Assembly: GCF_037300705.1 (NCBI RefSeq)
Contig: NZ_CP147776.1
Coordinates: 4,712,001 to 4,776,000 of the forward strand
DNA length: 64,000 nt
Direction: 5' to 3'
From: Massilia sp. W12
Lineage (GTDB): Bacteria > Pseudomonadota > Gammaproteobacteria > Burkholderiales > Burkholderiaceae_D
The notes under the pieces are model-generated. The model worked only from the letters and a program-made list of their open reading frames with translations, did not search any database and was not told where the DNA came from. Below are positions 1 through 8,725 of this stretch, piece after piece. Positions within the stretch are counted from its first letter, which is position 1, and every line of letters begins with the position of its first letter. A program made the position numbers and the translations under genes.

Positions 1-994
1 CGCGCACCAGTTCGTCATAATGGCAGACCAGATTCCGGCCATGCGTTTTGGCGTAATACAAGGCTTGATCGGCGTGCCCCAAAATCACCACTGGCGATTC
101 GTAGGGACTGACGGCGACAAAACCGACGCTGACTGTGATCTGGCCGATTTGCGGGAAGGCGTGCGACTCCACATTCTGGCGGAAACGCTCAATGATTTTG
201 CGCGCATTGTCATAGGTGGTGGAGCGCAGCAGCACGACAAATTCCTCACCGCCGAAACGGAATACGCGGTCATTTGAGCGGAAGGAGGATTGCAAGAGAT
301 TGGCCACCAGAATCAGCACTTCATCGCCATACAAATGACCGAACTGGTCATTCACGCGCTTGAAATGATCCACATCCACCACTGCCAGCCAATGCTTTTC
401 CTCTTTGTGCCGCTGGCGCCGCTCTTCGCCATCCGGCGCGCTGCCATTTTCCTGCTCGCCGGTGGAGGCGATCATTTTGGCCAGCTGGTCATCAAACGTT
501 TTACGATTGAGCAAGCCGGTCAGGGCGTCACGCTCGCTGTAATCGAGCAGATTCTGGAAATTGCGGTACACACTGACCACCCCGCTGATGATTTGCGTGG
601 TTTGACTGGTGTAAGGCGTGGGGTTGGTGATTTCAAGGCAGACATTCGCCTTGTCTTTGATCCAGATCGGCAGCCACAGTGTGCGCAAGCCGTCTTCCGC
701 CATATGCTCGGCATTCGCCAGATTGTGCTGAATGCAATGCGCCAACGCCGGGTAATTGGTGATCGGTTCGCCGTCTTGCGAAGGATCAAGATGTTCTTCG
801 ATTTGCGCCGGCTGCAGCTGGGAAATGCTGGCCTTGGGCATGACATAGATCTGGTCGCGTAACAGATAAATCGACAGCAAGCGCGTACGCAAGGCGCAAG
901 CCAATTCCTGTACCGCCGAGATCACCGATAAATCCAGCATCGAATGATCGCGGTGGGTGGTCAAATCCACCATGTGTTTGAGCAGGGGATCCAT
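1..994 (-). CDS. Diguanylate cyclase (GGDEF), 3' end cut by window edge
   Basis: Makes the second messenger c-di-GMP from two GTP; no membrane segment is visible, so it is probably cytoplasmic. Translation from the ATG at 994 begins MDPLLKHMVDLTTHRD and stays open to base 1. The first ~150 residues are an unrecognised, possibly GAF-like, sensory region. The GGDEF domain then begins near DALTGLLNR. The active-site loop reads GGEEF (about residues 247-251). It is preceded by RSND five residues upstream, which matches the RxxD inhibitory I-site, so product feedback is likely. The visible part ends in GRNLVCHYDELVR, a typical end of the GGDEF domain, so little is missing. It stands alone, transcribed away from the oxidoreductase. 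The fold is certain, the signal sensed is not. Confidence 0.9.
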   Translation of the reverse strand, partial: MDPLLKHMVDLTTHRDHSMLDLSVISAVQELACALRTRLLSIYLLRDQIYVMPKASISQLQPAQIEEHLDPSQDGEPITNYPALAHCIQHNLANAEHMAEDGLRTLWLPIWIKDKANVCLEITNPTPYTSQTTQIISGVVSVYRNFQNLLDYSERDALTGLLNRKTFDDQLAKMIASTGEQENGSAPDGEERRQRHKEEKHWLAVVDVDHFKRVNDQFGHLYGDEVLILVANLLQSSFRSNDRVFRFGGEEFVVLLRSTTYDNARKIIERFRQNVESHAFPQIGQITVSVGFVAVSPYESPVVILGHADQALYYAKTHGRNLVCHYDELVR

Positions 995-1127
995 TATCGC
1001 TTATCCAAGTTGAGCGGCGCCGCGTCCCTGGCGTGACGCGTTTGCGGTCATTATAACTTGGTACAGTGTGCGCCAAGCATTTTTTCCGCGCAATTACCTT
1101 GCGCTAATAACAAACAAGCGCGTTAAT

Positions 1128-2195
1128 TCAGCTGCACCCCTCCTCCCCGTCCACAATCAGACGCTGGCCGCTGGCCGCGCTGCGTTGCGCCGCTTCCAGC
1201 AACAAAATGCCTTGCAGCGCGTCCTCTGCGCTGACCGGCGGCGCGCCGCCAGTCAGCAAGGCCGGCGCCAGCGCGGCATAAAACTCGCACCAATTGCCCG
1301 GCTTGAGTGCGATTTCATGCGCGACGCCGCTCTCGTCGTAAAGCGTGGCGCGCTCCTGCGCCACATGCCAGCCCGCGCTTAACGGTTGCAAACCCGCGCG
1401 CAGCGCATCCTCTTGACCATCCATGCCATATTTACACCAGCTGCCGCGCATGCCGTGCAGCAAAAAGCGCGGCCCCGCCGCCGCAGTCAGGCAAGATGCG
1501 CCCAGTTGCACGCGCAATGCCGGATATTGCCGGTAGTAGAGATGCAATTGAAAATAATCCACGCCTTGCGCGCCGCTCCGCTGCTGCGCCAGATCCGCAT
1601 ACAAGGCATGCGGTTGGCCAAATAATTGCAGCGCCTGATCCAGCAAATGCGGGGCCAGATCAAACAGCAAGCCGCCGCCCGCCGCATCCTGCTCGCGCCA
1701 GCGCGCACGCACCTGAGGCCGGAAGCGGTCAATCCGGCTGACAAAAGTATTCAACTCACCCAAGCTTTGTTGCGCCAGCAAATCTTTGAGCGCCAGAAAA
1801 TCGCCGTCCCAGCGCCGATTGTGAAATACCGATAATTGCAAACCACGTTGTTGCGCCAATCCAATCAGGCTGCGCGCCTCAGTGCTGCTGAGGGTGAATG
1901 GTTTATCCACCACCACATGCTTGCCGGCGCGCAAAGCGGCTTGCGCCAGCGGGAAATGCTGTTGATTCGGGGCCGCGATCACGATCAAATCAATCTGCGC
2001 ATCATCAAACAGAGCTTCGGGCGCCGTCACCACACGCGCCTGCGGCAAGCGGCTGGCCAGCAATTCGGCTTGGGAACTGGCCACCGCCGTCAGCCGGTAC
2101 ACCGGCAGCGCTTGCAACAGCGGGGCATGGAAGGTGGCGCCGGCCAGACCATAACCGATCAGGCCGACCCGGATGGGGGCGGTCAAGGTGTGCAT
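1128..2195 (-). CDS. Gfo/Idh/MocA family NAD(P)-dependent oxidoreductase
   Basis: A dehydrogenase of the glucose-fructose oxidoreductase/inositol dehydrogenase family, 355 aa, cytoplasmic; the substrate cannot be told from sequence. The N-terminal Rossmann fold carries GLIGYGLAG (GxGxxG) close to the start. The family EKP-like motif appears as VVDKPFTLSS, followed by the C-terminal alpha/beta domain with FHNRRWDGDF. An upstream in-frame codon would add 22 residues. The ATG at 2195 is preferred because GAGGAG lies just upstream and because it puts the nucleotide-binding motif at the usual position near residue 10. It seems monocistronic and divergent from the secreted protein at 2554. Confidence 0.85.
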   Translation of the reverse strand: MHTLTAPIRVGLIGYGLAGATFHAPLLQALPVYRLTAVASSQAELLASRLPQARVVTAPEALFDDAQIDLIVIAAPNQQHFPLAQAALRAGKHVVVDKPFTLSSTEARSLIGLAQQRGLQLSVFHNRRWDGDFLALKDLLAQQSLGELNTFVSRIDRFRPQVRARWREQDAAGGGLLFDLAPHLLDQALQLFGQPHALYADLAQQRSGAQGVDYFQLHLYYRQYPALRVQLGASCLTAAAGPRFLLHGMRGSWCKYGMDGQEDALRAGLQPLSAGWHVAQERATLYDESGVAHEIALKPGNWCEFYAALAPALLTGGAPPVSAEDALQGILLLEAAQRSAASGQRLIVDGEEGCS

Positions 2196-2553
2196 ATGCT
2201 CCTCATTAAAAACAGCGCAATACGAATATTTTTGTTTTGTCTGGAAAATTTGGCCCTGCATTTACCTCCCGCCGCACATCTGCAAAGCTGCCATCCCTTG
2301 GTATTGCGGATGGAAAATCACCGTCAACCTTACCAGACCCGGCACTGGATTCTACTCTGCCAAAGGATCGAAAACATGGCCTTGACATGCTTTCTGGCGG
2401 CAAGTCGATGCCAACCCTAGTTTCCTTTTTTGTTTGACTTCACAATCCAAGTCATGCGTATTATCATCCTGTCAAACCCGTGCTTCGCTGGTTTATGCGC
2501 ACGCAAACTGGTGTGCGAATTATCACAATCCCATTAAAAGTCACCCACTTTAT
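2196..2553. other. Divergent intergenic region, no gene seen
   Basis: This is the spacer between the oxidoreductase (leftward) and the secreted protein (rightward). It is visibly more AT-rich than its surroundings. I see no gene here; the open frames that cross it lack ribosome-binding sites and homology. It must hold both promoters. One possible rightward promoter is listed separately. Confidence 0.5.
2434..2464 (+). promoter_or_regulatory. Possible sigma-70 promoter for the gene at 2554
   Basis: TTGACT at 2434-2439 and TATTAT at 2459-2464 resemble -35 and -10 boxes, about 90 bp upstream of the chosen start. The spacing of 19 bp is longer than the ideal 17, so this is a weak call. Confidence 0.28.
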
Positions 2554-3402
2554 ATGCTTGCATTTGTCAGAATAATCACCACAGCCATCCTGCTTCTTCC
2601 TGTTGCTGCGCCGCTTGCCGCAACAACGGCTGAACAGGCCCGCCAAATATTGACTCAGAAAACAATTCCATCCTGGAAGAGCGCAGCTGCGCAAATTGCT
2701 AATCAGAAAAAACAATTGGTGTACTTACCGCAGGATCTCAATTGGAGCCAGCTTGATGATCTGCTCAAATCAAAAACTGAAACAGCCGTGCTGGGCAAGG
2801 TTGGCGATCCAAGCAACCGCAAAGAGCTGCACCTCAATGCTTCATGGCTGCGATGGAAGATCCTGACGGATAAATCTGATGGCAGGTACTCGTATGTCTA
2901 TTCACATCTCTTAGGGCTGATGAAGGATGGGCAGGGAGACTTTATGCGTGAAGCGGTGGTATTTTATTTTCACGGACGCCTGGCAACTACTGTCGATGGC
3001 TCAAGATGTAAGGACAAATCCAGCCCCCAAGTCATCATTGATGGATATGAATCACAGAGCGGTTATAAGCGCATTCGGGAAGCCATCGAAAAAATGCCTG
3101 CAGATCAGCGGGCCGCCTCAATTATTGAGGCAATAGCAATAGAAGAAACGGTCGGTGAGCGCGCGCCTATTGAGTGGCTGTGCACACTGGGTGTACAAAG
3201 CATGCAACGCGCTTTAGAGCAAGGACGAAAGTTTGAGAAAACCGGAGACGCTGATGGGCAGGGTTTACTTGGCGGCAAAGGAAATACTCTTACCTTGGAC
3301 ACATCAGGAATAAAGGTTGATATGGTTTCGCCGGAAGAATGGACACGCCTGCGCCGGAAAGTGCTGGACGATCTTTTTGCGGAAGTTGTCAAGCATTTGT
3401 GA
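2554..3402 (+). CDS. Secreted protein of unknown function
   Basis: I do not recognise this 282-aa protein. From the ATG at 2554 it begins with a clear Sec signal peptide (MLAFVRIITTAILLLPVAAP, cleavage probably after PLAA or LAAT), so it should be periplasmic or exported. The longer frame opening at 2434 would bury this signal behind 40 residues, so the internal start is preferred, although no strong Shine-Dalgarno is visible. The mature part is soluble and charged, with two cysteines (SRCKDKS, IEWLCTL) that could form a disulfide. It has a glycine-rich stretch (GQGLLGGKG) near residues 230-240. The gene is less GC-rich than its neighbours, which hints at horizontal acquisition. It is followed by a strong hairpin shared with ssb. 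Confidence 0.7.
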   Translation: MLAFVRIITTAILLLPVAAPLAATTAEQARQILTQKTIPSWKSAAAQIANQKKQLVYLPQDLNWSQLDDLLKSKTETAVLGKVGDPSNRKELHLNASWLRWKILTDKSDGRYSYVYSHLLGLMKDGQGDFMREAVVFYFHGRLATTVDGSRCKDKSSPQVIIDGYESQSGYKRIREAIEKMPADQRAASIIEAIAIEETVGERAPIEWLCTLGVQSMQRALEQGRKFEKTGDADGQGLLGGKGNTLTLDTSGIKVDMVSPEEWTRLRRKVLDDLFAEVVKHL

Positions 3403-3459
3403 AAAACCGGGCAAGCTGACCCGGCATAGCAAAAATCAGGCAGCGCATGTGAAGCATAC

Positions 3460-3485
3460 AAAAGCCCTGTAAAAACAGGGCTTTT
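3460..3485. terminator. Bidirectional terminator between the secreted-protein gene and ssb
   Basis: AAAAGCCCTG and CAGGGCTTTT form a perfect 10-bp stem around a TAAAAA loop. A and T tracts on both sides let it act as an intrinsic terminator for both convergent genes. Confidence 0.88.
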
Positions 3486-3520
3486 CCTTGATCTGCAGCG
3501 CGCTCAGCGCCAAGGCCGCA

Positions 3521-4012
3521 TCAGAACGGAATATCGTCATCCATATCCGAGAAGTTCGGGGCCGGGCGTTGCGGCGCCGGACGGGCTGCCGGGGCGGGGG
3601 CCTGGGATTGCATGCCGCCACGCTGCGGCGGTGCGCCATAACCATCGTCCATCATCGCGCTGTCGCCGCCACCCTGGCTGCGGCCACCCAGCATTTGCAT
3701 CATATCGCCGCGAATCTCGGTGGAATATTTTTCAATTCCGTCTTTGTCAGTGTATTTGCGGGTGCGCAAGCTGCCTTCCACATACACCGACGAGCCTTTT
3801 TTCAGATATTGGCCGCATACTTCGGCAGTCCGGCCAAAGAAGCTGACGCGATGCCATTCGGTTTGTTCTTTCTTTTCACCGCTGTTCTTGTCTTTCCAGG
3901 TGTCGGTGGTGGCGATTGCCAAGGTTGCAACCGCGTCGCCGCTGGGCATGTAACGCACTTCCGGGTCACGCCCGAGATTGCCGATGAGAATGACTTTATT
4001 GACTGAGGCCAT
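3521..4012 (-). CDS. ssb: Single-stranded DNA-binding protein
   Basis: Binds and protects single-stranded DNA in replication, recombination and repair, and recruits partners through its C-terminal tip. The protein is 163 aa. An N-terminal OB fold ([18 protein letters not shown], then [13 protein letters not shown] and [10 protein letters not shown]) spans about residues 1-110. A flexible Gly/Gln/Pro/Ala-rich linker follows, then the conserved acidic tip DDDIPF. Length and layout match the bacterial family. It ends against a bidirectional terminator. Upstream is a 273-bp spacer to the divergent signalling genes in which I see no gene. Confidence 0.98.
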   Translation of the reverse strand: MASVNKVILIGNLGRDPEVRYMPSGDAVATLAIATTDTWKDKNSGEKKEQTEWHRVSFFGRTAEVCGQYLKKGSSVYVEGSLRTRKYTDKDGIEKYSTEIRGDMMQMLGGRSQGGGDSAMMDDGYGAPPQRGGMQSQAPAPAARPAPQRPAPNFSDMDDDIPF

Positions 4013-4285
4013 GGTAACTCCTTTCAGGCTGGGCGGCCGCTAGCCTGTGTTGCCGCCCGGAATAAGTGTCAGTGGATGCAGGGTGCGGCCTACGCCGCAG
4101 CCGGCATTATAGCCTGGACCAGCGCTGCGGCAGCAGTGGATTTTTTGCCGGGCGCGCTGGCCAGTTACGCCAGTTTTGGATTAAGATGGGCTATGCAGTG
4201 CGCCCAGACGCCTGCCGCCGGAAACACGCTGGAACCACAAAGCGCGCCCGTGCTTGCGGATGCGCCGAATTGATTAGGGCTGGCA

Positions 4286-5233
4286 ATGCAAGTAACGAGC
4301 AAACCCACGGTGCTGATAGTTGACGATGCGGCTGATAATCTGATGCTCATCAGCATGCTGCTGCAAGACCGCTGCCAGGTCATACAGGCGGACAGCGGCC
4401 CGCGCGCGCTGCAGATGGCGCGCGCGCTGCCGCATCCTGATTTGATCTTGCTTGACGTGCTGATGCCGGAAATGGATGGCTATGCCGTTTGCGCAGAGCT
4501 GCAAGCCGATCCTGAATTGGCGCAAGTCCCGGTGATTTTTCTAACTTCGCGCAATCAGGAAGAAGACCAGCGGCGCGGTTTTATGGCCGGCGCAGCGGAT
4601 TACATCACCAAACCCATCAACCCTGACGTGCTGCAAGCGCGCGTGGCGACCCATTTGCAATTGTCGCACCTGCGCCGGCAATGCCGCCAACAACATCTTG
4701 CCCTGCTCGACATTCTCGGCCCCGCCGCGCGTGCGCTGCTGGAAGGCGGCATGCGCCAGGTTCCGCCACATGCGCAGACGGTGCAACGCATCGCCGCCGC
4801 ACTCAACCGGCAATTGCTGGCGATGCGCAAACCCGGCTTGGATGCAGAACAATTTGCCCTGCTGCATGACGCCATCGCCCTGCTGGAATGCGAAGGCATG
4901 CACTGGCCGCAACCGGCCGGCGGGGCCGCCAATCTGAGCGGCAGCGTGGAACGTTTGCTGCAATTGAGCAGCAGGATGCACGCCATGCGGCACAGCCATT
5001 TTGCGCATGGCGACGCGCCTGCCCAGGGGCTTGCGCTGCCGCTCAGGATCTGGCAAACCGCCCATGCGCTGGCGCAACTCACTTCCGAACGCGATCTCAA
5101 ACCCGCGCTTGAGCTTGAGCAGGCGCTGGCCGTTTTGACGCGCGCCAGCGGCGCGCAATTTGATCCGGAATTGACGCATGCGCTGCATGCCTTGCAAGCA
5201 GAGTTGCCCCAGTTGCTGCAGCCCGGCGGATAG
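4286..5233 (+). CDS. Response regulator with a degenerate HD-GYP output domain
   Basis: The receiver domain (residues about 8-122) has acidic D13/D14, phospho-acceptor D57 in LLDVLMPEMDG and K109 in ITKPINP, so it should be phosphorylated. Residues about 155-312 look like an HD-GYP c-di-GMP phosphodiesterase that has lost its catalytic residues. The tail LPLRIWQTAHALAQLTSERD followed by GAQFDPEL matches the end of that domain. At the place of the HDIGK metal motif the sequence reads LECEG, and no GYP motif is found. This part is therefore probably a binding or scaffold module. The start ATG has AGGG upstream. Thirteen bases separate it from the hybrid kinase, so the two probably form one phosphorelay. 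Confidence 0.85.
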   Translation: MQVTSKPTVLIVDDAADNLMLISMLLQDRCQVIQADSGPRALQMARALPHPDLILLDVLMPEMDGYAVCAELQADPELAQVPVIFLTSRNQEEDQRRGFMAGAADYITKPINPDVLQARVATHLQLSHLRRQCRQQHLALLDILGPAARALLEGGMRQVPPHAQTVQRIAAALNRQLLAMRKPGLDAEQFALLHDAIALLECEGMHWPQPAGGAANLSGSVERLLQLSSRMHAMRHSHFAHGDAPAQGLALPLRIWQTAHALAQLTSERDLKPALELEQALAVLTRASGAQFDPELTHALHALQAELPQLLQPGG

Positions 5234-5246
5234 AGGAGAAGCGGCG

Positions 5247-8200
5247 ATGGGCGTTACTGAACCGCAGGAACACAGCCAGGACCCGCTGCGCCAAGCCTGG
5301 GAAATGTTGTACCGTGACCGCAAACACGCGTATGGGCTGGCGCGCGAGCTGCTGGCGCATTGCGCCAACCAGGGCAATGCGCATGGTTTGCGCGAGGCGC
5401 AGGCTTTTTGCGCCATGCTGGAGTCGATTGAAAAACCGGGCCGCGAGCGCCTGACCTTGCTGCAAACCCTGGCCCAATCCTGCCAGCAAGCCGGCGATTT
5501 ACGCGCGGCGCTGACCGCCAAACTGGCCATGATCGCCATCATGTGGCGTTGCGGCATGGCGGAACAGGGGGTGCAGCTGTGCAATGAGGAAATCGTGCCG
5601 CAGGCCGAAGCGCTGAATGATGATGCGCTGCGCTTTCAAGCCTATTCCATGACAGCCAACTGCCATCTTGGCAACGACACCCTGGCGCAAATGAAGTATC
5701 TGTACGCCGCGCTTGGCTTATCGGAAGAGATGGGCGATATCTCGCGCAAAATCCATGTGCTGGCCCATCTTGGCTCCAACCACGTCACCTATGGCAATTA
5801 TGAAGAAGGCGCGCGCGTCTTGCAGATGGCGCTGGATTTGAGCAAGCAATATCAGCTGCACCATAAATTGCCCTTGATCACTTGCAATATCGTGATGGCC
5901 TCCATCGCCATGGGCCATCTGGACGAGGCGACCTGGATTGTGCAATCCTGGCTGGCGACGCAAAAACAGGACAGCTTCAACCATATCCTGCTGGTCTTGT
6001 ATGCACAGGCGATCTGGCTGTTCGCCGAACAGGGCGAATGGGTGCTGGCGCATCAATATGTGCAGCGCTGCGAAAGCCATCTGTGGGATGCGCGCCAGGC
6101 CGGCGAACTGGCCGGCTACCATGACTGCATGCTGGCGCTGGGGTGGGCGCACGGCGCTTTACTGCGGCGTGAAGGCCAGTTCGCCCAGGCGATTGAGCGC
6201 ATGCAAGCCTACGAACCCTATTTCAACGCCTGCCAGGATATTTTCATTCAGATTCAGGCGCGCTTTGAATTGGCCCAGTCTTACGCCGCGCTCAAACGCT
6301 GGGAAGAAGCGTTCACCGCCTATGTCGATTTCAACCGTTTGCAAGCGCAATCGCTGAATGACGCCAACGTCACGCGCCTGCATGCGCTCAATATTCAGCA
6401 CCAGGTGCAGGCGGAACAATTCGCACGGCAAAAAGCGGAAGATTCGGCGCGCGCCAAATCGAATTTTCTGGCCAATATGAGTCATGAGATCCGCACCCCG
6501 ATGAATGCGATCATCGGGCTGGCCCATCTGGCGCTCGGCTCTGAACTCAATCCCAAGCAAAAAGATTACATCAGCAAAATCCAGCGCGCCGCGCTGTCGC
6601 TGCTGGGCATCATCAATGACATTCTGGATTTTTCCAAAGTCGAAGCGGGCCGGATTGATCTGGAGCGGGTCGCCTTCTCGCTGGAGGAGGTGGTGGCGAA
6701 TGTGGCGGCGGTGACGCGCGGCAAAGCGGTCGAGAAACAGCTCGAATATCTGATCCATCTGCCGCCTGATGTGCCGCGCGCGCTGTTTGGCGACCCTTTG
6801 CGCCTGGGACAGATCTTAATCAATTTGCTGAACAATGCGATCAAATTCACTGAACGCGGCGAAATCTCTTTGCGCTGTCAATTGCTGGCGCACAGCCAAG
6901 CTGCGGTGCGCCTGCATTTTGCGGTGCGCGATAGCGGCATCGGCATGAATGCGGAACAGCAAGCGCGCCTGTTCATTCCTTTTTCTCAGGCGGATGATTC
7001 CACCACCCGCAAATATGGCGGCACCGGCCTGGGTTTATCGATTTCCCAACATCTGGTGCAACTGATGGGCGGCCAGATCCGTGTCGAAAGCGCCCCCGGG
7101 GCCGGGGCCTGTTTCAGTTTTGAAATTGAATTGCCGCTGGCGGAACAGCGCGCCCCGCAGCCCTGCTATCCGGCGCGTTTGCAAGATGCGCGCGTGCTGG
7201 TGGTGGATGACAGTGCGCTGGCGCGCGCGATTTTGATCGACGCCATGCATGGCTGGCCGGTGCAAATTGAGCAGGCCGCAAATGGCCAGGCGGCGCTGGC
7301 CGCTGTGCTGGCGGCAGAACAACAGGGGCGTCCCTTCACCCTGGTGTTAAGCGATTTGCAAATGCCGGATCTGGACGGCTTGAGTTTAATCCGGCAGATC
7401 CGCCGCAGCGCGCAAAACGTACCGATGTTTGTGCTGGTCACGGCCTATGATCGTGAAGAAGTGCACCACCAGGCCGAGCAATGCGGCGTGTCCGGTTTTT
7501 TATGCAAACCGCTGAATCCGGCGCATCTGGTGGAAGTGGTGTTGCCGCTGTTCGGTCAGCAGCAAAGCACCGCTGCGCCCTTGCGCAGCGCCACACCGTA
7601 TTATCCGGGACGGCGCGTATTGCTGGCGGAAGATAATGAAATCAATCAGCAAATCGTGATCGAATTGCTGGGCTTGGCAGGGATTGCGGTCGAAGTCGCG
7701 CAGACCGGGCGCGAAGTCTTGCAACGCCTGCAAAGCGCGCAGCAACGCTATGACTTGGTGTTGATGGACTTGCAAATGCCGGATATGGATGGGCATGAAG
7801 CGACCATGGCGATCCGGCGCGAAGAGCGGTTTGACCAATTGCCGGTGATTGCGATGACCGCGCATGCGCTGCAAGACATCCGTCAGCGCTCGCTGGCGCA
7901 AGGCATGCAAGACTATCTGACCAAACCGGTCAATCCTGAAGATTTATACCATACCCTGTCGCGCTGGCTGGGGCCATCAGAAGCCAGACCAAGCCCGCCG
8001 CCGCCTGCGGCGACGCCAGCCGCCAGCGCGCCGGAAAGCACATTGCCGGCCCGGCTGCCCGGCATTGCGCTGGACAAGGGTTTGCAGCATGTGGCCGGCA
8101 ACCGCCACTTTTACCTGCAATTATTGGAGCGCTTCACGCATTCGCAAGAACATGCCTTGAGCGAAATCCGCAAAGCATTACAGGAAGGGCGACGCGCCGA

Positions 8201-8609
8201 TGCGCTGCGCCGCGCGCACACCTTGCGCGGGGTGGCGGCGAATATCGGCGCGCAGCAAGTGCAATCGCTGGCCGAGCAGGTGGAAATGCAGTGCCAGCAT
8301 GAACAGCCGGTCGAGCCGCTCCTGCCCGCACTGGAGCAGGCTTTGCAGGAAGTTTTGCAAGGACTGGCGCAATATTTCAGCACACGCGCGGCAGCCAGCG
8401 CGCGCCCCGCCGGCAAGCAGCCGCCGGCTGCGCAAGTGCTGCAAGAGTTGCGTGAATTACTGCAGGAAGACCGCGCTGACGCGGTGTATTGCTTTGAATC
8501 CGGGGAAAGCGCGCTGGCCACCCTGCTGGCGCCGGACAAACTGGCGCAGCTCGGCGCAGCGCTGCGTCAATTTGATTTTGAACTGGCGCGCCAGCTGCTG
8601 GCTTCCTGA
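5247..8609 (+). CDS. Soluble hybrid sensor histidine kinase (TPR-HisKA-HATPase-REC-REC-HPt)
   Basis: A 1120-aa multi-domain kinase with no membrane helix, so it should sense a cytoplasmic signal. Residues 1-~390 are tandem helical TPR-like repeats. HisKA follows with H413 in SHEIRTPMN, then HATPase_c with N box LLNNAIKFTE, DSGIGM and GGTGLGLS (to ~630). Receiver 1 has D703 in LSDLQMPDLDG and receiver 2 has D841 in LMDLQMPDMDG. A C-terminal HPt domain has H991 in RRAHTLRGVAANIG. All phosphotransfer residues are intact, so an internal His-Asp-His relay is possible, with output probably to the upstream regulator. The start at 5247 is chosen for GAGGAGA at a good distance; the longer frame begins inside the upstream gene. 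Confidence 0.93.
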   Translation: MGVTEPQEHSQDPLRQAWEMLYRDRKHAYGLARELLAHCANQGNAHGLREAQAFCAMLESIEKPGRERLTLLQTLAQSCQQAGDLRAALTAKLAMIAIMWRCGMAEQGVQLCNEEIVPQAEALNDDALRFQAYSMTANCHLGNDTLAQMKYLYAALGLSEEMGDISRKIHVLAHLGSNHVTYGNYEEGARVLQMALDLSKQYQLHHKLPLITCNIVMASIAMGHLDEATWIVQSWLATQKQDSFNHILLVLYAQAIWLFAEQGEWVLAHQYVQRCESHLWDARQAGELAGYHDCMLALGWAHGALLRREGQFAQAIERMQAYEPYFNACQDIFIQIQARFELAQSYAALKRWEEAFTAYVDFNRLQAQSLNDANVTRLHALNIQHQVQAEQFARQKAEDSARAKSNFLANMSHEIRTPMNAIIGLAHLALGSELNPKQKDYISKIQRAALSLLGIINDILDFSKVEAGRIDLERVAFSLEEVVANVAAVTRGKAVEKQLEYLIHLPPDVPRALFGDPLRLGQILINLLNNAIKFTERGEISLRCQLLAHSQAAVRLHFAVRDSGIGMNAEQQARLFIPFSQADDSTTRKYGGTGLGLSISQHLVQLMGGQIRVESAPGAGACFSFEIELPLAEQRAPQPCYPARLQDARVLVVDDSALARAILIDAMHGWPVQIEQAANGQAALAAVLAAEQQGRPFTLVLSDLQMPDLDGLSLIRQIRRSAQNVPMFVLVTAYDREEVHHQAEQCGVSGFLCKPLNPAHLVEVVLPLFGQQQSTAAPLRSATPYYPGRRVLLAEDNEINQQIVIELLGLAGIAVEVAQTGREVLQRLQSAQQRYDLVLMDLQMPDMDGHEATMAIRREERFDQLPVIAMTAHALQDIRQRSLAQGMQDYLTKPVNPEDLYHTLSRWLGPSEARPSPPPPAATPAASAPESTLPARLPGIALDKGLQHVAGNRHFYLQLLERFTHSQEHALSEIRKALQEGRRADALRRAHTLRGVAANIGAQQVQSLAEQVEMQCQHEQPVEPLLPALEQALQEVLQGLAQYFSTRAAASARPAGKQPPAAQVLQELRELLQEDRADAVYCFESGESALATLLAPDKLAQLGAALRQFDFELARQLLAS

Positions 8610-8725
8610 AGCGCATCAGAAAACGCATGCGCAAACGCGACAGGTTAAAATGACGCTGCGCCGGGCTGTTTTCCGGCAAGCTTTTTGCTTGGCCAAACTG
8701 CGCTTCCCAGGATTATACTATTGGC

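Noticed and set aside
4541-5584. 347-codon open frame on the - strand
   Set aside because: Antisense to the response regulator and kinase start; no recognisable features.
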